Positions 1 through 11,611 of a stretch of 64,000 nt of DNA are shown one piece after another. The translations under genes were made by a program, and so were the position numbers. The notes under the pieces are model-generated. The model was not told where the DNA came from and made no database searches. It was given only the letters and a program-made list of their open reading frames with translations. The number at the start of each line of letters is the position of its first letter. Position 1 is the first letter of the stretch. This stretch comes from Rhizophagus irregularis. Taxonomy: Eukaryota > Glomeromycota > Glomeromycetes > Glomerales > Glomeraceae. The stretch spans positions 3,090,501 through 3,154,500 of the forward strand of contig NC_089444.1 in assembly GCF_026210795.1 (NCBI RefSeq). Direction: 5' to 3'.

Positions 1-2193
1 CGGCGTTTATAAAAATTGGATAAAAAAAGAGCAACGAATAAATCATGAAAATTAATGATAATTGAGACATTATTATTTAGAACACATTTTATCCTTAAAA
101 TTTTTTTTTTTATTTTTTTTTGTATGTAGGATAACAATGTTAAGAAAAAGCAATCCAAAGAAAATAATCTTTATATATATACGTGAACTTTGGATAAACA
201 CGATTATACATCAACTTCTTAAATCAATATTCCAAAATAATTTGATGCATTTAGTTTGAGTTTACCCCGTGTTAATCTCTAAAAAGTAACTGGAAAAGAT
301 ACGAAATGACATCAATTAATTAAATAATCTCCGAAATTTTTACTCACTAACGAATGAAATTCGTAAAATAATGTATTTTTTAGATATATTTATGCTATAT
401 TTCATGTAAATATTAAAGAATATCATAAATTTGTAAATTAGGCTGTTAAGGCTGTACCGATTAAATAATCAATCATTATTACATTATGTTTCAAATATAG
501 ATAAATGATAATTATAGAGATAATTAATGTATATTAAAAAATCTTAAATTGCTGTAATGGAGATCTTTTTTCAATGACACAATCACTGCAAATCCAATCA
601 TGATGATCTCCTAAAAATTCGCAATTGTTTACAAAATGACGCAAGAATGATCACAAAATTCCCCTCTCGTTTTAAATCTGATTTTGTCACGTGAAAGAAA
701 GGATTCGTAAATCCGGATCAAAGACCCGTGAAATTGTCATGTGATTCTGGTAACAAAAAAGGTTAACCTAAATCTATTTATATTCTAACCCCTATAATTT
801 TACATATATATACATGGATATCAATTATTGTTAAATGTGATCACAATGGACACTTATTTGCGGATTTGTATAAATCATTAAAACGCTTAATGCTAATCAT
901 TAATAACATTAAAAGAAAAAAGCACTTTCATATTATTCTAATAAATAAATATTGTTTTTTTTTTATAGATAATTTTGTGTATTATTACTTTTAACCTTTT
1001 TTGAAATAAAAATGCATTACAGCATTTTAAAAATTTCCGTTATCATTATAATATTTTTAGGTTTATTTTGTAACAATCACTAGTTTCTTGATAATATGTA
1101 CTCAAACGTTTTAAAAAACCCCTATTTATGTAATAACCTAAAAAGTGAATAATACGATACTTGAAACGATGAAACGTGTAGTTATAAATATCTAATTATG
1201 ATAATTATTGAAAAAACAAAAAAGTCAAGAAATAGAAATTTTTAATTTATGTGATTGTATTTTTAGTGAAATAAAATCCAAAAAAAGATATCAAATATTT
1301 AAAAATAAAAATCATCATCCCATTTTTGAATCTTTTGTGTCACATTATGACGTTATATACTCTAAATTGAATTCAAACTCGAGAATTAATCTATTATTCA
1401 TCGATATATATATATATATATTGATTTTAAAAATGAATATGATCTATTATAAAAATTTATTTTTTTTTTAAAAAAAAAAAGTTTCTAAAATTAGTTCTTT
1501 TATTATTACTGTCATTTATTATTATTATAAATTATTACAAAAACTCGCTTGATCCAATTCTCATTTAGGCGTTTCGTTTGAAACGCGCGTGTTTCATATA
1601 ATATATTGTTACTTTTGATTTTCGAAATGTTCATAATTAATCAATTCACCAGATATGTACATAACTAACATTTTTGATAATATTTTATCCGTATAATTAT
1701 TGTTAAATAATAAAAAATATTTTGATTTTCGATCGCGGAGTTATAATCGGAATTGAAAATATTGTGATTCCGATAGATGAAGTATTTATGTGTAATGCCA
1801 AGTAACGAACGATAGATTCTTTGTTTTATTTTTAAATAATAAAAATATTTAGGACCAATGAACGATCAATATAATAAAAGAATATTGATAATAAAAGTGA
1901 CACTAATAAATTAATAGATCAATCGTTTAGAGTATATACCTGTAAATGGAATAACTTTTTTAAAAAAAGCTAGTATCATTATATTTATTATGCAATGTTG
2001 AATCAATTTAGCTAAAAAAAAAATTATTTGAATATTTTGTTATATTGTGATTATAATTTTAAATTATCGAAATGTAAAATCTACAAAACAAATTACATTT
2101 TATAGTTATTAAATTTTTTCTTTAGTTCATTCAATTCGATTTTCTAAAGCATAAATAATATTATTTTTATATGAGCTCAAAGATGGTATAACA
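1..2193. other. AT-rich intergenic region, no gene seen
   Basis: Very AT-rich with poly-A/poly-T runs and short TA microsatellites (for example near 1400-1420). The open frames at 62-259 and 1208-1471 are built of low-complexity AT-rich codons, show no domain or splice pattern, and are not called. One CACGTG site lies near 690. I see no RNA gene. Confidence 0.5.
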
Positions 2194-2415
2194 TCAGTAC
2201 ATTGATATATAATATAATTTGGTTACGACACTAAATAAAATTTTTTAAAAAATTATTAAAAAAAATCTCAAAGAAAAAAAAATTGCTTACCGTAATACTT
2301 CACTACGAGAATTTAAAGCTCTACGTTTCGTAACGGATTCAACTGGAGAATCAGAGATAAAATTCACAAGTAAAATAGCGAAGACTAATAAGTACAATTC
2401 AAGAATTCGTGCCAT
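2194..2415 (-). CDS. Small secreted protein, two exons
   Basis: Not a recognised family. The ATG at 2415 opens a 125-nt exon (2291-2415) that ends at a GTAAGC donor. The next acceptor is TTTAG at 2231 after a 60-nt intron, and the second exon (2194-2230) stops after 12 further codons, giving 53 residues. The first 25 or so residues have a short charged N-terminus followed by a strongly hydrophobic stretch (YLLVFAILLVNFI), a plausible secretion signal. A Lys-Arg-Arg tract at residues 30-32 could be a Kex2-type cleavage site. It sits alone in a gene-poor region. Evidence for it is the signal-like start plus canonical splice signals in phase. It could still be a chance frame, since the second exon is AT-rich. 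Confidence 0.4.
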
Positions 2416-5400
2416 TTTGTTTATAAAAGCAAATTTTTATGAAAGAAAAAAAAATCTAAATTTTATTTTTTTAGTTTCGTAAAAAAAAATAAATAAAAAA
2501 GAGGTAGGGGCTAAAGGTGAAGGAATTAAGAGTAAAATGAAAGGTGATGTTCCGCACTGCAGTATAAAGAAAGGATTGTCTATTATCGAAGTTGACGTTG
2601 AAGACATATAAGTCGCAGGAAATCTTTATCCATATCGAAATATTGGTATTTTGCGGTTAGTAAGCATAAATAGATCCCAGCCCTGGCCAGAATTATGGCG
2701 ATTTTGGCCGGAATTATGAAGATCTTGGCCGGCATTAAGTGCAAAAAAGGGGTGCTTATATGGAACGTCATTCACGGGGTGTATGATATTAACATACAAA
2801 CTGGCCCGAGTTTAGGAGGTATGCACTTGCACGTGATAGAGTTAACGTTAATTCCGGCTACTAATATAGCTTCATCAGAAAATAAATTTTATTGCATTAC
2901 TGCATTATAGATATGAAAAAAAAAATACTAACGCTAAAATTTGCTAGAACGTTAAAAATGTTTAATATATTAATGAAAAAAATATCCTATTCCTGCTCAT
3001 CTGGAGCCCCAGCGTAGTTGTAACATTAATAACGTTCGCACTTTGGGAGAAAAAAGGGAAGGTAGGTGTGCGTGACAGGCCTAGAGGTAGTAGGGGATTT
3101 AAAATGTGCGACAGGTTTAGATGTTTCCTTAGGCGTTCGCTCAGTTGATGTTTCTTTAGACGCCTCTTGTTGTGATAGCTGATAGCCTGATACACTTGCC
3201 TAGAAAGCCCGTCAGGAAGGAGATACGCTTGTTCCTAAAGCAATCAACCCGAAATGCTTACTAATAGGCTTGATGACACCGACATGAGATAACATAGGAA
3301 CTATTGACAACAGGATGAACTTTGACTTTTGTAAAAGTTATTTTAAATGTTTGATATCCATTAAATGTTCCGTGAGGCGTCACGTTAACTCGTTAAGTGA
3401 CAATTTAAGCTTCAATTTTGTCAGTCGGATGTCAATTTATTGGTAATTTTGCGTTAAGTTGATATTAAAATTGGGAGAATTATTAAAAGAAGATGAAAAC
3501 CGAAAAGTTTAAATACCCTTCGAGTATTAACGTATAATATTTTTAAAGGTGAAGTCGTAAAAACTGCTGATTTGTGAGACCTAGGTATCGAATTATAATT
3601 ACGTGAATGAATCGAAATTTTTACAATTGAGGAAGTATTGTTCATTATAACGCATTTAGGGCGTAAGTCTCTATAATAAGGGGTAAACTACATCCTTTGC
3701 AAGGTACTAAAATTAGTGTATGACTACGAGTGTTAATCTATTAAGTTCATCTGGGAGAGGTAAAGTGTATATAATGTTCTCTATGTTATACTAAAGGAAA
3801 AGGGATCGTCAACTTGTTCGATCGTGCGTCTATAAATTTCGTGATTACGTACAGGATCCCAAATTATGGGCTAATGTTTTAATTAATAATAGAAACTAAA
3901 CATTTGTTACCGTATACTTCATAAGATGCTTCACTTAAAAGATCATCCATTATTGTCACGTTTAAAGAATCATCTAAGATGTTGCGATAAATATCAGAAG
4001 ATATTTTACTTATAATAAATTATGAGTCATGCTTAGTATACACCTAATAATTTGTCACAAATAACTATATAAAAAAATTATAGTAATTGGGTAAAAATGA
4101 TTTTTATGATAATCAGGCAGTTGATAAAAGTTTATGTAATAGAGAAAATGATGTAATATCGTCATAACAAGTGTTATTAGTCATAGTGTATCAAAAAAGG
4201 TTTTTAACAAGTATATATACACCCTCAAACTTTTTCCAAGCCTCTTTCAACTTCAAACGTCTTTCTAACATTTTATTATTTTACAAAAATATTATTACTT
4301 ACGAAAAACATTATTACTTTACGAAAAAATATAAAAATATTAAAAATATTATTACTTTACGAAAAGTATATTCAAAACTTCAAGTTCCTTTCCTAAAAAA
4401 ATACACCTCTTTCTATGGGAAATAGTATATTTAATATAAAATTTTCCTTACGTTGTTTATACTTGAGTTGTGAAGGCCGTTCCTCCAGCATAAGGCTGGA
4501 GTGGCTGTAGGCTGTAGCGCTCAGTGCAATAGTTGGTACCACTGTTGTAGCGTCGAAGGCACTTCCAAGAGGTAGCAACAACTCCAAAAATAAATAAAGG
4601 TAAGCTTGCGCTCCCTGCTTAGCATAGTTTTAATGATACTGGTTTACAGAAAAAAAAAGCTGAGGAGTAAGAATATAGGAGAAACTGGCTTTCCTGGAGC
4701 AGGATTAGCCTATGTACCTGGCTCTTATAGTTGGTGTCATGAATTATCAGTGGTTTACCAAAGGACTACATAGTGGGGACTTAAAAATAAATAACAAAAA
4801 AAACGAAACAAAAAAAATAAAAAACAAAAAAAGAATTGTCTTTATTGTGCAAGTTCTAGGTGAACCACTTGGTAGCATGATACCAACACTTTTCTGGAAG
4901 CTTTTTTTTATAGAGTATGGTCCAATTATACTAACGTTTTTTTTATCTTGTTTAGATATCTTACGTCTTACGAACTTTATTATATCGTCAAGCTTTCATA
5001 GATGCTAAGTAAATAAATATTTTGTAGATCGATCATAGTAGCCCTACACGCGCGAAAATTTTCCAAACGCGTAAAATTTGCCCTATATGTGCAATTTTTC
5101 ATATAGAATTCTAGCTTTGACTTTGAAAAAGCGTACAACAATTAGGTGGGAATGTAATAAATTCTCAAGAGTGAATTATAATTTTCATTAGTAAATTGTA
5201 AATAAGTTTTTAACGGGTAGGGCACGTAAGTATAAATTACATTTAACATTTTAGTAATAAATAAATTTTTTTTACGCGCTTATAATCTTACTTTTATGTA
5301 AAAACATAATAATTTTTTTTTGCGCATATCTTTTTAAATTTGACCAGAACATTTGGAAGTCAGAACACCGATCGGTACTCTCATGTGATATTTTGTAATT

Positions 5401-6783
5401 TCGTAGCGTAATGAATTAACGTCATAGAAGTTAAGGTTAGGTATGTCGCATACTATAGGAAAGTGTTCATCTAAAATCTTCGTATCTGGGGAAATTAATG
5501 TTAAATTTGTTATATAAATGTAATTCTTTAGTAAGGAGGATTTTGTCAATGGCAGATCTTTATTTTATTAGTAGGAAAATGAGGTAGCCTATACTCATAT
5601 TGGGTTGGTAATATTTTTTATAAGTCAATATTACGGAGTGTAGGGAATTAAAAAGGATGTTTGTAAGGGCTGCGTGAGCGTAAAATTAGAAAGGATGGTA
5701 AATTGGTTGATATATATTCCCATACGTTTTGACTTTAAAAAAGAAGTTGTGTATGTAAAAAACGCGAGATTCTAAAAGTAGTAAAATTATTATCCCCGAA
5801 TCCTATATGTGATCACGAATTAATTTATTATAGACTTCAGATGATTTTTATAATCAAATAGCCAAGATCAATTTGTGATTATAACTTTATTAGCGTATAT
5901 GTTTTTGGTGATTAGACATTTCTAAATATCAAAATATACTGATCATTTTTTTTCGTATATGATTATATAAATAAATAAATTTTTTGAAAATATAATAAGA
6001 CTTGTAACTAGAATATGTGATGACTTCCCTCGAAGTTAATATTTATTATTATAATTTAAAATTTCTTAATTCCTTTAAATTATTTTTAATTCTATTTAAA
6101 GTTTTTTTTTTTTTGATAATCAGTGTTTCAAAGTGTCCCCCTTTTCACTTTAATTTATGAATAAATATGCTGAAATAACATTAATATCATTTTTTTGAAC
6201 CCCAAATGATATAGTTAAAAAACAATGATTGCATTTACAATTATGTTAAGCTACTAACCATTCTTTATAGAAACCACGCCCATAACAAAGAAATATGAAG
6301 TGGCCCTATTATAGGAATTTTTAATATCTTAATTCCTGATGTTTTATCATAATTATGAATATTAAGAATTTCAATTCTATTTTCATAAGAATATTCAATC
6401 AAAAATTGTTTCCATAATTCATTTTGTTCATAATAACATTTACCTATTTGATTTATAAAATGATTTTAAACTTTTCAATAACTAAATCCCTTAGGATTAT
6501 GCATTAAAATATTATGTTATTAAAATGTTATTTGTAAAATATTAGGAGATACTGATATAATGTGTTTCTAATAATGATGGTGTAGTACGACAATGAATAT
6601 TATAATAATCAATAATATTTAAACCAATTACTTTTTCTGACAACCAATCTTAGTAAAAAAGAAAAAAAATAGTTATCGTAAGCATTCCATATCGAATGAA
6701 ATGAATCTTATCGTAAACCTATGACCACCCGCTCAATCAATCAAATAGTATTTACAAAATTATTATTTTTTTTTGCTGAAAAT
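2416..6783. other. Gene-poor region
   Basis: No gene is supported. The stretch 4440-4920 is less AT-rich and has short open pieces in several frames, interrupted by stops and A-runs; it may be a relic of a coding region, but I recognise no domain. The minus-strand frames at 2583-2771, 2962-3195, 3454-3645, 4393-4587 and 5334-5549 have no domain, signal or splice support. Around 6340-6660 the minus strand carries short stop-interrupted coding-like pieces of unknown origin. Confidence 0.4.
2689..2740. repeat. GGCC-centred TAATTCYGGCC-type repeat
   Basis: Three spaced copies of a half-palindrome of the form TGGCCRGMATTA occur within 52 bp. The same arrangement recurs at 43223-43271, and related GGCC/AATTA modules lie at 7126-7182, 55126-55245 and in the subterminal parts of both hAT elements (28550-28600 and mirrored near 33750-33800). 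This looks like a transposon-end module spread through the window. Confidence 0.5.
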
Positions 6784-7035
6784 GTATTTCTTTAATAATT
6801 CTCCATTAATTGTTGCTTTTAAAATCCTTCTGTCTAATTCTTTAATTTTGTATGCTCATTTCTAATTGTGTCGTGAATATAATATGGTCCTTTCTCTTTT
6901 AATTTTCCATTCCATTGTTTTTCCTTTGCTGCGTCATATAACAATACTTGATCTCCTATTTCAAATCCGGCTTTTTCGTTTAAATTTCTTATTGTAATGT
7001 TCTTTTTGTTTTTGTTGTGCTTTTTCTACAGCCTT
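6784..7035 (-). pseudogene. Ty3/gypsy integrase C-terminal fragment
   Basis: Translated on the minus strand this region reads like the C-terminal end of a chromoviral/gypsy integrase: a basic helix rich in Gln and Lys, then a segment of the type 'FEIGDQVLLYDAAKEKQWNGK', then 'GPYYIHDT' and 'ATINGELLKK'. These parts lie in different frames separated by at least two small indels, and a stop interrupts the first. No protease, reverse transcriptase or LTR was found alongside, so it is an isolated decayed remnant. Confidence 0.6.
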
Positions 7036-8118
7036 ACTGCGCCTTACTAGTAGGACCCCGACATAAAAAGGTGCGTAGAATTGACCAAAATAATCATGTA
7101 TTTCTTTCCTTTTATAGATAATTCCGGCCGGAATTTATTTCCCTTTTTAGACGCTGACTGGCATTATAATAATTCCGGCCATGGAAAAATGTGTAGAACT
7201 AATAGTAATTTTTTTGGCTGACTCACGTAGCTTATACTATTCACGTGATTTGTACTACATATCTGGGATAGGAAAATTGGTAGGTAGTGTTACGCGGATC
7301 TGCGCCACATGGAAAGTTCAAGAAATTAGCAGCGATCCGCAGTGTAACGGTGTAACTTATACTTTTACTAAGTGTAATTTATACTTGGTATAATTTATAT
7401 GAAGTTTAACTTATACATAGTATAATTTATACCGAATTTTCGAACAATATATATAGAGCGGGCGAACAGTGGGGAATAGGGGATGATTAAGGTTTATTTA
7501 GTGTTAAATTTTAGTATAGTTTATTCGGTAATATTGCAGATCGCCGGCAGAGGCAGCAATATTCTATTCTGATATTATTTATGAAATTTATTATGTATTA
7601 GCATTTATTTATTGTATTGCTTGATTATTTTAAGTTATTATTTACATTGAATAAATATACACTTTAAAATCATACATATAACTCTTAATTTTACATATAT
7701 ACTTTATTTCATTTTATTTTACGATAAACGTGACACGAATTTCTGTTACTATCACGTGACCCCGACACAAATCGATAGTAACAGTAGTCATATAAATGAT
7801 ATAATCTTTTCCCATTCTAATTTTTTTGCTTTTTAATTTTTCTTTTCTTCTTTTTCCTCTTTTCTTTAGCATTAATTAATTACTAATATTTTTTTTGTCT
7901 TTTGGGTTCGTTCAGGGGATTGTGGACGATCATACCAAAGTAACCTGGATAGACATGTTTCAATTGGAATTTGGGGTATTGGAATTTGAGATATTAGGAT
8001 TCGAGATATTGTATGTTTCAGAAAAGGGTCCAGTTCGGAAAATTGCATGTATCTAGTAAACTGTTTCTTTAAACAAATAAGTTCAAAATTTTTAAATTTT
8101 TAAAACTTCGAAACTTAC
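7036..8118. other. Intergenic, small inverted and tandem repeats
   Basis: No gene supported. An imperfect inverted repeat at about 7286-7350 pairs GTTACGCGGATC with its complement after about 30 bases. Four short TTATAC/GTATAA repeats follow at 7350-7440. 7743-7784 is a perfect 11-bp inverted repeat (CTGTTACTATC/GATAGTAACAG) around a 20-nt loop. 7920-8060 could include the last exon of the micro-exon array that follows, but no clear acceptor/frame pair decides it. Confidence 0.4.
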
Positions 8119-10429
8119 TTTGCCTGAAGGCAGGATTCCTACAAGATAATAATAAAAAGTTAAAAAAAAATAATATAATAATGTTTCAAAAATTTTGTTT
8201 CGAAGTATACCTGGGAATCCGGTATCTAAGTCGGAGCTGAAGTCCCTACAAAAAAATAATAAAAAAAATAAGTCTCTTTTCAATAAGTTTCGAAAAAAGC
8301 TTTAAAAAAAATTGAAATCCGATTCCAGGTTGAAGACAAAAAGAAACAAAAAAGTTAAAATAAATTTTTTAATAGATGAAAAGCACTTCACGAATTCTGT
8401 GTCCAGAGAGACCCGAAGAGCCATCTGCAAAATTAAAAATGAAAAATTAATAAACATTTCGTTGAAAAAAGTAAAAAGAAAGAGAAAAAAAAACACTTAC
8501 TTTAAACCCGCGTCCAAGCCACAAGACCTACAAAAGAAAAAACGAAAACATTAGTAAAACGTTTCGTTAAAATAAAAAAAAAAGTAAAATTCGAAGGTAT
8601 ATATATACCTTTGAAATAGGAGTCCAGCCTTCTAAATGGGCGTCTTGGACCTACAAAAGAAAAAAAACGAAAACGTTTGTAAAACGTTTCGTTAAAAAAA
8701 AATAATAAATTCGAAGGTATATGCCTTCGAAACCCCATATAACCGATCCTGAATCCTACAAAAAAAAGCAACAAGAAACGTTAGTTAACGTTTCTAAAGA
8801 AAAACAAAAAAAAATTTAAGTTTCGAAGCGAAGTAGAACTTCGAAGCTTACCCCTAATTATGTCGGATGGACTGAATAAAACAAAAGAAGCTGACCCAAA
8901 AATTGAAGAGACCTACAAAATAGACAAAAGAAGAAATGGTTAGTATTTTCAAAATAAAATTATAAAACAACTTTAAAAAAGTTTCGAAATGAACCATTTC
9001 GAAACTTACTGATCATATCGTCTCAGGATCCAGGAAGCTCAATTTACCGATACCTACAAAAAAGAAAAGAAAAATCAAAATAAATATATATATATTTATA
9101 TAAATTTTAAAAGTTTCGATGCAAAGATTTGCTCCGAAACTGACCAATTCATTCTAAGCCGCCGATCTACAGCAAGGTACCATCCTACAAAAAGAACACC
9201 GAAATCACAACGTCGAGTAATCCAACTGAAAAAGTCCAAGAAACCAACATCCAAAGTTAAATGCCAAAAGAACCGGATGCCTACAAAAAAAAAGATATAA
9301 TGATTTTTAATAAGAAAAACAAATTAAAAATGTTATTACAAATAAGTTTCGATTAGAAACTTACCATATCAGCATATCCGAGTCCAAGCCGAAGTACCTA
9401 CAAAAAAAAGATAAAATTTTTTAAAAAAGAAAACTAAAAAAATATTATTTTCAAATAGAAACTTACCAGATCAGCATATCCAAGTCCTAAAGCCGAAAGA
9501 ACTAATACATACAAAAAAAAAGAGAGATTAAAAAAATAAATTAAAAAAAAACGTTTCGAATTTTCGAATCGAAACTTACCAGACCCAAGTCTCAAAGTCG
9601 AAGAAACTGACACCTACAAAAAAAAAAAAATTAAAAAAAAACAAAATAAACAAATTTTTTAAAAAAAAATTTCGAACCTCCATTACATCCATGCGTTCGA
9701 AGACCCTGAAGAACCAGCAGCCTATAAAAAGAAGAAAAAAAACGGAATGTTATACGTTTCGTTGAAAAGAATTATTTACAAAAAGTCAAGAACTTCCTTA
9801 CCGAATTTCCCTCCTTATAGTCCAAGCCGGCGCTCTACAAAAAACTATGAAAAGAAACGTTAGTTCGTTTCCTATATTTAAATAAAAAAATCCTCTTCCT
9901 CCTTCCCCCTTTCCCCATTTTTTACCTTAAAGACCAGTTTGTGTCCAAGCCAGCGTCCTACAAAATAAAGCAATGAAAAAGAAGCGTCAGTTCGTTTCTT
10001 AAATTTAAAGTAAAAAATTTCTCCTTCCCCCTTACCTTAAAGTTCGGTTTTGTATCGTCCTACAAAACAAATAATGAAAAGAAACGTTAAAACGATTCTT
10101 AAATTAAAAAAAAAAAGATAAAAAAAACTCTTTCTTACCATAAAGCTGGTTCGTTCAAGCCGGTGCCCTACAAAAAAAAAAAATAATGAGAAAAACGTTA
10201 ACGTTTCTTAAATTAAAAAAAAAGATAGAAATAAGTTCCAACTCTTTTTCACCTTAAAGTTCGCTGGTAATTCCTACATAAAAAAAGAAACGTTAGTAAA
10301 ACGTTTCTATAAAGTTAATTTTAGACCGAAGCTGAAAAAAATAAGACGCCATTCATGAAAAAATTTTTTTTTTTATAAAAAAAATAAAATTATATTTATT
10401 TACCTCTATCAATCAAAGTCGAAAAGATC
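8119..10429 (-). other. Putative micro-exon gene (array of about 20 tiny exons)
   Basis: Read on the minus strand, this 2.3-kb region alternates GC-richer pieces of 20-61 nt with AT-rich spacers. Each piece follows a T-run ending in TTGTAG (a few end in CTTAG, ATTAG, TATAG or GCAG) and is followed by GTAAG or a close variant. Apparent exons in transcript order: 10404-10429, 10253-10273, 10139-10167, 10036-10059, 9926-9957, 9802-9834, 9678-9721, 9580-9613, 9467-9501, 9365-9397, one ending at 9280 with unclear donor, 9145-9184, 9010-9053, 8852-8912, 8725-8755, 8609-8650, 8501-8527, 8392-8424, 8211-8245, 8119-8138. Many contain GGCTTGGAC. Spacers resemble one another and often hold a CTAAC/TACTAAC branch-like site. 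The last six exons (8725-8755 to 8119-8138) join into one open frame of about 62 codons; other joins meet stops, so coding status is unproven. Confidence 0.5.
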
Positions 10430-10780
10430 CTAAGAAAGTCAAAAAAAGTTTTTAAATATTAAAGATTATCTTTTGCCGATCAGCCGGTTTCGAATGGGAT
10501 AATCAATTTTTGTAATATTACATTATTACCATTATTCGGTAATTAGATATTTATGTTTGAAATGGTATCATAGTTTTATTAATAAAATTACATGTTTGAT
10601 GATACTTGAAATAGTATTCTACACTAATAAATAATATAAGGTTATTGCTGCTGTTATCTTCGCTTTCTCATTCCATTTTTTGAGGAATGCAATTAAAATG
10701 GTTAACAATATATTTGACTTATCTATATCTTGGACACAAAGAAAAATATTTCGTCAAATATTTAGTTTATCATATGTAAA

Positions 10781-11611
10781 TCATGGATTTGTAGACTCAT
10801 CCACATCTTTCCCCCAAAATATTTCCGCATACAAACTTGAACCACCATTTTTGTAAATGTCAATTAATCTGGTTATTGCCACTATAGTAAGAGCTGTTGT
10901 GATTTTTGTTTGCCAAAAATTATTACTTAATACTAAACCACTCCTGACAGATTGAATTAAAATCGCAATAATAAGAAAAATAAGTATAACGAATTTTCTG
11001 ATGTTCAACTGTATAATCCACCGTTGTTTGTTCCACAATTCGTTCCACCATTCGTTCGATCGATTGTACCAAATAGACAGAAAAAGGATCCATGCAGCCG
11101 CTAAGAATGATACTGCAATCCATTTCAATAAATTACCAACCTCGCAATTTTTGTGAAAATTCTTATTCATGCTAAATTCATTAGGGACTTCAATTTGTTT
11201 AATAGAACTTGGATTAACAAAGAAAAGAAGCGCTGTGATAAATAAAATAAGACATTTGTGTCCCCTCATAAACCCCCTTTTTTTCTCATCTTTAACATCT
11301 TTAACATTAAAAAAAATCGCAAAAAATAAGAAGAAAATTGAATAGATAAATATAATGACCCCAAAGGCTTTGGTAAATTTATTTTCATATCTCCACCACT
11401 TGAAGAAATAATAAATATTCATGGCATGAAGCGAACCAAAAATTATAAAGTCATCCAAAATATCAAGGTAGTTCTTTTTCTTAGTCTTTTTATTATTGCA
11501 ACCATCATTCTCATCCTTAGTTTTATCACTTATTCGTGTGGCTATAATGGTCACTACGACTCCTGTAAGGAAATCTCCCCAGAAATCATTATATGGATCG
11601 TAGTCTGTCAT
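10781..11611 (-). CDS. Multi-pass membrane protein, unknown function
   Basis: An intact 276-residue frame starts at ATG 11611. Hydrophobic segments lie at about residues 55-70, 83-101, 119-133, 163-182 and 206-222, with a weaker one at 236-250. Between them are Lys-rich loops, notably a KKTKKK cluster near residue 41 and a basic stretch near 107-117, so it is probably an integral membrane protein with four to six passes. Trp and Asn are frequent in the 180-200 loop. I do not recognise a domain. It lies upstream of, and on the same strand as, the micro-exon array, 350 bp away; its own TGA stop separates the two. The start is the first Met and no upstream in-frame extension is obvious. Confidence 0.7.
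   Translation of the reverse strand: MTDYDPYNDFWGDFLTGVVVTIIATRISDKTKDENDGCNNKKTKKKNYLDILDDFIIFGSLHAMNIYYFFKWWRYENKFTKAFGVIIFIYSIFFLFFAIFFNVKDVKDEKKRGFMRGHKCLILFITALLFFVNPSSIKQIEVPNEFSMNKNFHKNCEVGNLLKWIAVSFLAAAWILFLSIWYNRSNEWWNELWNKQRWIIQLNIRKFVILIFLIIAILIQSVRSGLVLSNNFWQTKITTALTIVAITRLIDIYKNGGSSLYAEIFWGKDVDESTNP

Noticed and set aside
2695-2910. 71-residue plus-strand frame
   Set aside because: Its start is made by the GGCC repeat module, and nothing else supports coding.
8502-8774. 90-residue minus-strand frame across the micro-exon array
   Set aside because: It runs through two apparent exons and their T-rich introns; the Phe-rich translation comes from poly-T tracts.
9185-9280. Exon piece ending at 9280 as a regular member of the micro-exon array
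   Set aside because: The acceptor is clear but no GTAAG-like donor follows before the next acceptor, so its 3' end could not be set.
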